Source of the DNA: Actinoallomurus soli
Lineage (GTDB): Bacteria > Actinomycetota > Actinomycetes > Streptosporangiales > Streptosporangiaceae
Reading direction: 5' to 3'
NCBI RefSeq assembly: GCF_024055715.1
Contig: NZ_JAMXMV010000002.1
Span: 558,001 to 622,000, forward strand
Length of the DNA: 64,000 nucleotides
Within the stretch, counting starts at the first letter, position 1, and each line of letters opens with the position of its first letter. The notes under the pieces were generated by a model, which saw only the letters and a program-made list of their open reading frames with translations, did not search any database and was not told where the DNA came from. Positions 59,361 through 64,000 of this stretch are shown here, piece after piece. Position numbers and translations under genes: made by a program.

Positions 59361-59978
59361 ATGACGGTGACACCACCCATCGAACGGGTCGGTCAGGCGT
59401 TCGCGAGGCGGGAGACGGCCGGCCGGATGCTCGCCGAGGACTCCGGGCGAGTGGCGCTCGCCTGCCGGGACATGGCGATCCGGTTCCATCGCGGCGGGAA
59501 GCTCATCGCCTTCGGCAACGGCGGGGCGGGTACGGACGCGGCGCACGTCGCCGTCGAGTTCATGCACCCCGTGATCGTGGGCAAGCGGGCACTGCCCGCC
59601 ATCGCGGTCAGCAACGACGCGGCGGCCATCACGGCGGTGGCCCGCCGGCAGGGCCTGTGCCAGGTCTTCGCCCACCAGGTGCGCCACTGGGGCGCGCCGG
59701 CGGACATCGCCCTGGGGATCTCGGCGGACGGTCAGTGCGTGGACGTGCTCCGCGGCCTGCAGGCAGGCCATGAGCTGGGGCTCCTCACGGTGGCGCTGAC
59801 CGGCGGGGACGGCGGCATGCTGGGCGACAGCCCGGCGATCGACCACCTGCTCACCGCGCAGAGCGACGACCCGGCGGTCGTCAAGGAGGTCCACGTGACG
59901 ATGTACCACATCCTGTGGGAGCTGGTGCACGTGTTCCTGGAGCAGCCCGGCCTGCTCGGCCCGGAGGTGATCGGGTGA
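59361..59978 (+). CDS. SIS-domain protein, degenerate phosphosugar-isomerase type
   Basis: 205 residues from ATG 59361 (GGAGGGAGC before). A GmhA-like SIS fold, with FGNGGAGTDAAH (51-62) but ISADGQ where the canonical STSG phosphate loop should be, so the sugar-phosphate site is altered. The end (MYHILWELVHVFLEQPG) keeps the family helix. First gene of the SIS-HypC-SIS-HypA run; its stop overlaps the next start. Perhaps a partner or regulator of the second, intact SIS protein. Confidence 0.75.
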   Translation: MTVTPPIERVGQAFARRETAGRMLAEDSGRVALACRDMAIRFHRGGKLIAFGNGGAGTDAAHVAVEFMHPVIVGKRALPAIAVSNDAAAITAVARRQGLCQVFAHQVRHWGAPADIALGISADGQCVDVLRGLQAGHELGLLTVALTGGDGGMLGDSPAIDHLLTAQSDDPAVVKEVHVTMYHILWELVHVFLEQPGLLGPEVIG

Positions 59979-60235
59979 CTGAGCGCGGCCGGTGTTCGGA
60001 GGAGGTGTGCGTCACCTGCTCCGACGAGGCCGTGCCCGTCACGGTGCTGCGGTTGCTCGACGGGGACCTCGCGATCGCCGACGTCGGCGGCGGCGCGCGG
60101 GAGGAGATCAGCGTCGCGCTGGTCGACGCGGCCGTCGGCGACACGGTCCTGGTCCACGCGAAAGAGGCCATCGCGGTGGTCACGCGGGGTGACCCCGGCA
60201 GAGTCGCAGGGGGGAACGGCAATGACCGGGAGTGA
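59975..60235 (+). CDS. hypC: HypC/HupF-like hydrogenase maturation chaperone
   Basis: 86 residues from GTG 59975, coupled to the SIS stop. The OB-like fold of HypC is seen in EAVPVTVLRLLDGDLAIADVGGGAREEISVALVDAAVGDTVLVHAKEAIAVV. Canonical HypC has Cys2 (MCxxxP) that carries the Fe(CN)2CO unit; here Cys is at 7, 12 and 15 (RCSEEVCVTCSD), a known CxTC variant of the family. Overlaps the next gene by 14 bases. Confidence 0.75.
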   Translation: MTERGRCSEEVCVTCSDEAVPVTVLRLLDGDLAIADVGGGAREEISVALVDAAVGDTVLVHAKEAIAVVTRGDPGRVAGGNGNDRE

Positions 60236-60905
60236 GCCACCGGAGGGGATGCGGGAGCTCTATCCCTTCCTGTACTCGGGCGAGTCCGAGATAGAGGCGG
60301 TGCTGGCGGAGGTCGGCCGGTCGACGGCGGAGAAGGCGAACGAGATCGTCGCCCTGCGACAAGAGGTCGCGGAGCGGTCGGGGGTCCTGCTCGCCGAGTG
60401 CGCCGAGGCGATGGCCAAGCGGTTCGCGATGGGCGGCCGGCTGTTCACGTTCGGCAACGGGGGCAGCAGCACCGATGCGCAGGAGGTCGCCGAGGCGTTC
60501 TCGTATCCGCCGCGCGGGCGGTCCCTGCCCGCGCTGTGCCTGACCAACGACGTCGCGGTGCTGACCGCTTTGTCCAACGACGTGAGCTTCGAGGTGACGT
60601 TCGCACGGCAGCTGGCGGCGCTGGGCGGTACGGGCGACATCGCGCTCGGCCTTTCGACGAGCGGCGGGTCGCCCAACGTCGTCCGGGCGATCGAGGAGGC
60701 CGCCCGGCGCGGCATGCTCACGATCGCGCTGGCCGGCTACCAGGGCGGTGAGCTGGCCGAGCTGGCGGCCCTCGACTACCTGTTCGTGATCCCGTCGTCG
60801 TCCGTGCACCGCATCCAGGAGGCGCAGACGACCGTCTACCACGTCCTGGGCGAACTGACTCAGATCGCCCTCGGCGCTCTCTCGTCGCAGGAGACGACGA
60901 CGTGA
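60222..60905 (+). CDS. gmhA: D-sedoheptulose-7-phosphate isomerase-like SIS protein (GmhA type)
   Basis: 227 residues from ATG 60222 (AGGGGGGAACGGCA before). Both phosphosugar motifs are intact: FGNGGSSTDAQEVAEAF (77-93) and STSGGSPNVVRA (145-156); the catalytic Glu/Gln helix IQEAQTTVYHVLGELTQ closes it. GmhA homologues are regularly found in actinomycete hydrogenase-maturation clusters, where their role is unknown. Confidence 0.88.
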   Translation: MTGSEPPEGMRELYPFLYSGESEIEAVLAEVGRSTAEKANEIVALRQEVAERSGVLLAECAEAMAKRFAMGGRLFTFGNGGSSTDAQEVAEAFSYPPRGRSLPALCLTNDVAVLTALSNDVSFEVTFARQLAALGGTGDIALGLSTSGGSPNVVRAIEEAARRGMLTIALAGYQGGELAELAALDYLFVIPSSSVHRIQEAQTTVYHVLGELTQIALGALSSQETTT

Positions 60906-60965
60906 CGGCCCCGGCGGATCGCCGAGGTTCCGGACGGGGGCTCTCCCGGGCGACGGGGGCCGCGC

Positions 60966-61352
60966 ATGCATGAGTTCGGGATGGCGGAGGCGATCCTGGC
61001 GGCCGTGGAGCAGTGCGCGGACGGCCGCTCCGTGCGGCGGGCGCGCGTACGGGCGGGGGTCCTGCTGCGGATCGGCGAGGCCGCCCTCGGCCGGGCGTTC
61101 GAGCTGGCCGCCGACGGGACGGTGGCGGAGGGCGCCCGCCTGGAGGTGGTCGTGGACCCCGTGCGGCTGACCTGCGGCCGGTGCGACCGGACCACGACGT
61201 CCGACGGCCTGATGGCGGTGTGCCCCGTGTGCGGCGGGACCGACCTGGCGATCGAGGGCGGCGACGAGCTCGTCCTCGAGTCGATCGAGGTGGTGGAGAC
61301 GGCAGAGGTGCCGGGAGACTCCCGGCGAGATCCTGCGGATCCTCCCGGATAG
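60966..61352 (+). CDS. hypA: HypA-like nickel/zinc hydrogenase maturation protein
   Basis: 128 residues. The N-terminal MHE motif gives the Ni ligand His2; the zinc ribbon has Cys70, Cys73, Cys86 and Cys89 (TCGRC...CPVC). The middle (GVLLRIGEAALGRAFELAADGT) fits HypA. It delivers Ni to [NiFe]-hydrogenase with HypB. Neither HypB nor a hydrogenase is in the window. Last gene of the run, 60 bp after GmhA. Confidence 0.88.
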   Translation: MHEFGMAEAILAAVEQCADGRSVRRARVRAGVLLRIGEAALGRAFELAADGTVAEGARLEVVVDPVRLTCGRCDRTTTSDGLMAVCPVCGGTDLAIEGGDELVLESIEVVETAEVPGDSRRDPADPPG

Positions 61353-61376
61353 TCCTGACGACGGGCCGGGCTCTCA

Positions 61377-61398
61377 CCTGCCGGAAACCCGGCAGGTC
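61377..61398. terminator. hairpin closing the hyp mini-operon
   Basis: ACCTGCCGG-AAAC-CCGGCAGGT, a perfect 9-bp stem, 25 bases after the hypA stop. Confidence 0.65.
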
Positions 61399-61435
61399 CT
61401 CTCGCGAACCGAAACGTAGGGTTGTCGCGAGAGGA
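61399..61435. promoter_or_regulatory. inverted repeat enclosing the thiolase Shine-Dalgarno
   Basis: CCTCTCGCGA-N17-TCGCGAGAGG, perfect 10-bp arms with further pairing inside (ACC/GGT). The right arm runs into GAGAGGAG, the ribosome site of the thiolase gene 8-9 bases before its ATG. It may be a TetR-type operator or an RNA hairpin that masks translation. Confidence 0.6.
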
Positions 61436-61443
61436 GTGGTGAT

Positions 61444-62649
61444 ATGCGCGAGGTTGTGGTCTGTTCACCGGTTCGTACGCCGGTGGGGCGGTTCGGCGGC
61501 GCGTTGAAAGACGTCAGCGCGCAGGAGCTGGCGGCGACGGTGATCCGCGCGCTCGTGGAGCGCACCGGGGTCGACCCCCAGGAGATCGGCGACGTCATCC
61601 TCGGCAACTGCAACCCGAACGGCGACGCGCCCGCCATCGGCCGGGTCGCCGCCCTGGACGCGGGCCTGCCGGTGGAGGTCGCCGGCGTACAGGTGGACCG
61701 GCGGTGCGGCTCGGGGCTGCAGGCGGTCGTGAACGCGGTGATGCAGGTCGCCACCGGCGTGAACGACATGGTCATCGCCGGTGGCACCGAGAGCATGAGC
61801 GGCGTCGAGTACTACGCCACCGACCTGCGCTGGGGCCGCCCCGGCCCGCAGATCAACCTGATGGACCGCCTGGCCCGCGCCCGCGTCACGGCGGGCGGGG
61901 AGCGCCACCCGGTGCCGGGCGGCATGCTGGAGACCGCCGAGAACGTCCGCGAGCGCTACGGCATCGGCCGTACGGAGCAGGACGAGCTGGCCCTGCGCTC
62001 CCACGAGCGGGCGGTGCGCGCGCAGGACAAGGGCCTGTTCGACGACGAGATCGTGCCGGTCGAGGTCCGCGACCGCAAGGGCGTCCAGGTCGTCGGCCGG
62101 GACGAGCACCCGCGCGCGGACACGACCCTGGAACGGCTCGCCACCCTCAAGCCGGTGATGCGCGTCGACGGCGCGACGGTCACGGCGGGCAACTCCAGCG
62201 GCCAGAACGACGGCGCGGCCGTCTGCCTGGTGACGACGCGGGAGCGGGCGACCGCGCTCGGCCTGACTCCTCAGGCCCGGCTGGTGTCCTGGGCCGTGGC
62301 GGGCGTGCCTCCGCACCTGATGGGGCTCGGCCCCGTACCCGCGACCGAGAAGGCCCTCAGCCGGGCGCGGCTCAGCCTCGACGACATGGACCTGATCGAG
62401 CTGAACGAGGCGTTCGCCGCGCAGGTGCTCGGGGTGCTGCGCGAGTGGGAGCTGGACGAGGCCGACCTGGAGAAGCTGAACGTCAACGGCTCGGGGATCT
62501 CCCTGGGTCACCCGGTCGGGGCGACCGGCGCGCGCATCCTCGCGACGCTGCTGTACGAACTGCGCCGTCGCGACGCCCGCTACGGCCTGGAGACCATGTG
62601 CATCGGCGGCGGCCAGGGCCTCGCCGCGATCTTCGAACGCGTCGCCTGA
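61444..62649 (+). CDS. acetyl-CoA acetyltransferase (thiolase)
   Basis: 401 residues. Thiolase nucleophile Cys88 (VDRRCGSGLQ), the AGGTESMSG motif, NVNGSGISLGHPVGATGAR with the catalytic His, and MCIGGGQG with the second Cys. Condenses two acetyl-CoA or thiolyses 3-ketoacyl-CoA; probably a biosynthetic or degradative KAT2 type in the cytoplasm. Monocistronic, with a hairpin at its ribosome site. Confidence 0.93.
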   Translation: MREVVVCSPVRTPVGRFGGALKDVSAQELAATVIRALVERTGVDPQEIGDVILGNCNPNGDAPAIGRVAALDAGLPVEVAGVQVDRRCGSGLQAVVNAVMQVATGVNDMVIAGGTESMSGVEYYATDLRWGRPGPQINLMDRLARARVTAGGERHPVPGGMLETAENVRERYGIGRTEQDELALRSHERAVRAQDKGLFDDEIVPVEVRDRKGVQVVGRDEHPRADTTLERLATLKPVMRVDGATVTAGNSSGQNDGAAVCLVTTRERATALGLTPQARLVSWAVAGVPPHLMGLGPVPATEKALSRARLSLDDMDLIELNEAFAAQVLGVLREWELDEADLEKLNVNGSGISLGHPVGATGARILATLLYELRRRDARYGLETMCIGGGQGLAAIFERVA

Positions 62650-62662
62650 CGCGTTCCCGTCA

Positions 62663-62700
62663 CGGTCGTGGACCATCCCACGAGGACAGGTCCACGACCG
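62663..62700. terminator. bidirectional hairpin between thiolase and methyltransferase
   Basis: CGGTCGTGGACC and GGTCCACGACCG, perfect 12-bp stem with 14-base loop, between convergent genes. Confidence 0.8.
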
Positions 62701-62716
62701 GACGTTCAGCAGCCCG

Positions 62717-63889
62717 CTACGGTCCGACCGGATTGGCCGGGTCGTCGAGCCACACGCGTTCGCCTTCCGAAGAGACCGTCAGCCCGAACCGATCACGGCC
62801 CGGACGCCCGAGGGACAGCCACCGGAGATACGGCTCGGAGACTTCATCCCACAGGCGGCGCGGCCCATGCTGTTGGACGAGGAACTCGGCCTCTCCGGGC
62901 ACGTAGTCCACCGACACCCAGGACCCGTGGTTCCCGGCATTGTCGAGCACCCAGAACGTCGCCTCGCCGGAATCCGTCTCCTCGTCGTAGTAGAGGCGTT
63001 TGTGCACGCCGGGCACGCCGGCGCAGATGAACAGGTCCGCGTCGGTGTCGTCGTGCAGGTGCCGCGGGTCGAGGCGGGTCGTCGACTCGGCCGGATCATC
63101 CGACTCGTGCACCCAGTCGAACGCGGACCCTCGTGCCGGGCGCTGCGAGCGCATCAGCATGTATCCGGCCGGGCTCGGAAACCGCCCCACGGCCGTTCCG
63201 TCGCCGACGACGGCCAAACGGGCCAGCCGGCCGTACCCGTAGCCGGGGCTGTAGGGGGTGAGGATCAGCCCACCCGGACGGGTCTGCTCCACCCAGGCGT
63301 ACGGGATCGTCGCGACCGCGCACGTTGAATGGACGCGATCGAACGGTGCACCGTCCGGCCATCCCTCGGCACCGTCCCCGACGACCAAACGAGGCGCGTA
63401 TCCGGCCGCCTTGAGGTTCGCCGCCGCCCGCTCCGCCAGCACCGGGTCGATTTCGATGGTGGTGACGTTCCGGTCGCCGATGCGGTGCGACAACAGCGCG
63501 GCCGTCCAACCGGTTCCCGTACCGATCTCCAGGACGCGATCGTGATCCTTGACCATGAGCGATTCCAGGAATGCGAAAACCGCCCCCGGAGCCGAGCAGG
63601 AAGAGCTGGCCAGCCCGTCGCCTAGCACGTCAGAGCCGCCGTCGTCGCGTTGGGTGACCAACGACGCATCGGAGTACACGGCCTCCCACCAGGCCGCTTC
63701 GTCACCGGCCCGGTCGACCGGGTATCCAGGGGCAGGACCGTCCGGGTTCGCCCAGGCGACGTCTGGCACGAAAAGGTGCCGCGGCACCTCGACCAGCGCT
63801 TGCCGCCACCGCTCATCGGCGAGGTCCCCCTGACCCGCGAGCAGGTCGGCGAGGGCTTCTGCGCGTGCACGCGGGTCAGAGGACGTCAT
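62717..63889 (-). CDS. protein-L-isoaspartate methyltransferase-like enzyme, RiPP-type
   Basis: 390 residues, against about 210 for housekeeping PIMT: the first 230 form the SAM fold (PRHLFVPD at 36-43, VLEIGTGTGW at 119-128, VTTIEIDP) and about 160 extra residues follow, as in the PIMT homologues of graspetide, lanthipeptide and imiditide clusters, which methylate Asp and form aspartimide. The region 95-104 (SSSCSAPGAV) replaces the usual TSSQP substrate loop. The ATG is 3 bases after the stop of a small basic peptide gene, so it likely modifies that peptide. Confidence 0.8.
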   Translation of the reverse strand: MTSSDPRARAEALADLLAGQGDLADERWRQALVEVPRHLFVPDVAWANPDGPAPGYPVDRAGDEAAWWEAVYSDASLVTQRDDGGSDVLGDGLASSSCSAPGAVFAFLESLMVKDHDRVLEIGTGTGWTAALLSHRIGDRNVTTIEIDPVLAERAAANLKAAGYAPRLVVGDGAEGWPDGAPFDRVHSTCAVATIPYAWVEQTRPGGLILTPYSPGYGYGRLARLAVVGDGTAVGRFPSPAGYMLMRSQRPARGSAFDWVHESDDPAESTTRLDPRHLHDDTDADLFICAGVPGVHKRLYYDEETDSGEATFWVLDNAGNHGSWVSVDYVPGEAEFLVQQHGPRRLWDEVSEPYLRWLSLGRPGRDRFGLTVSSEGERVWLDDPANPVGP

Positions 63890-63892
63890 CCC

Positions 63893-64000
63893 TCACTTAC
63901 CTCTCTTGCCGTCGCTCGGGTTGTCGTTGGTGTTGCCGCCGGTACCGCGCTTGCCGCCCTGCGGGTCTCTGCCGTCCGTCGGCGTGTTGCCGTCGCTGTT
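63893..64000 (-). CDS. putative RiPP precursor peptide, C-terminal part, cut by window edge
   Basis: The last 35 codons of a leftward frame are visible, with stop TGA at 63893. The residues are almost only Asp, Asn, Gly, Thr, Ser, Pro, Lys and Arg: SDGNTPTDG, then DPQGGKRGTGG, then PSDGKRGK at the end, with three Asp-Gly steps, the sequence most prone to aspartimide. There are six basic against five acidic residues. Only GGG separates its stop from the methyltransferase start. Start and leader lie outside the window. A linker or disordered tail of another protein is the alternative. Confidence 0.5.
   Translation of the reverse strand, partial: NSDGNTPTDGRDPQGGKRGTGGNTNDNPSDGKRGK

Noticed and set aside
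1-64000. tRNA or rRNA genes
   Set aside because: No cloverleaf with a conserved T-arm or rRNA-like segment was recognised by eye on either strand; a tRNAscan run would settle it.

Overview
This window is high-GC DNA with the gene density, GTG/TTG starts, Tat/Sec-exported proteins and regulator families (DUF397-partnered XRE proteins, SARP, ECF sigma factors with CU044_5270-type partners, WYL, DUF5753) of a filamentous actinomycete. A Streptosporangiales/Thermomonosporaceae-like host (Actinomadura/Actinoallomurus relatives) would fit, but that assignment is an impression and not a measurement. No rRNA, tRNA or CRISPR array was seen.

Layout. 1-7.9 kb: an edge-cut alpha/beta hydrolase divergent from a TetR regulator; a deletion scar joining a truncated SARP/AfsR-type regulator to the tail of a FAD monooxygenase; a YbdK-type glutamate-cysteine ligase; a Tat-exported esterase; a CDF metal exporter divergent from an ArsR-type zinc/cobalt sensor; one unknown protein. 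8.0-15.2 kb: a copper-handling operon (CopZ, His-rich exported protein, CopA, DUF6153, DUF305, permease) behind two CsoR-type operators. It is interrupted between the DUF305 gene and the permease by a tnpB-only IS200/IS605-family element whose ends and omega-RNA can be read from the sequence. 15.2-19.2 kb: HxlR regulator with a divergent reductase, an AbrB-family membrane protein, and a NlpC/P60 wall hydrolase behind a probable c-di-AMP riboswitch.

19.3-30.1 kb: an uptake and catabolism locus (NMT1/Tau-type ABC importer, Gfo/Idh/MocA dehydrogenase, DUF993, TIM-barrel isomerase, secreted PQQ-type sugar dehydrogenase with a C-terminal jelly-roll-like domain, LamG protein) with a LacI-family regulator. 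The same composite LacI operator stands before the sugar dehydrogenase and between the regulator and the importer, so they look like one regulon. 30.3-41.8 kb: secreted and cupin proteins, an esterase, a DHA2 efflux pump with a divergent TetR and three operators, an SDR/MmyB-type regulator/ABM module with duplicated inverted promoters, and several gene relics. 41.8-52.5 kb: SigJ-type ECF41 factor with SnoaL protein, two paralogous ECF/CU044_5270 pairs, hydrolase, NmrA/TetR pair, WYL/MFS pair. 52.6-59.1 kb: SGNH hydrolase, PLP decarboxylase, small cell-envelope and stress-type genes, STAS protein, a TTG-start TAP-type peptidase and a MazF relic.

59.3-64 kb: a tightly overlapping SIS-HypC-SIS-HypA mini-operon (hydrogenase maturation without hydrogenase genes in view), a thiolase whose Shine-Dalgarno lies in a hairpin, and at the right edge a protein-L-isoaspartate-methyltransferase-like enzyme fused by 3-bp spacing to the tail of a small Asp/Gly/Lys/Arg-rich peptide gene. 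That last pair is the best candidate for an undescribed system here: an imiditide-like (aspartimide) RiPP cluster cut by the window edge. A hairpin repeat (GCCGAGGATTTC arms) lies at three separate convergent gene ends and looks like a dispersed bidirectional terminator family.
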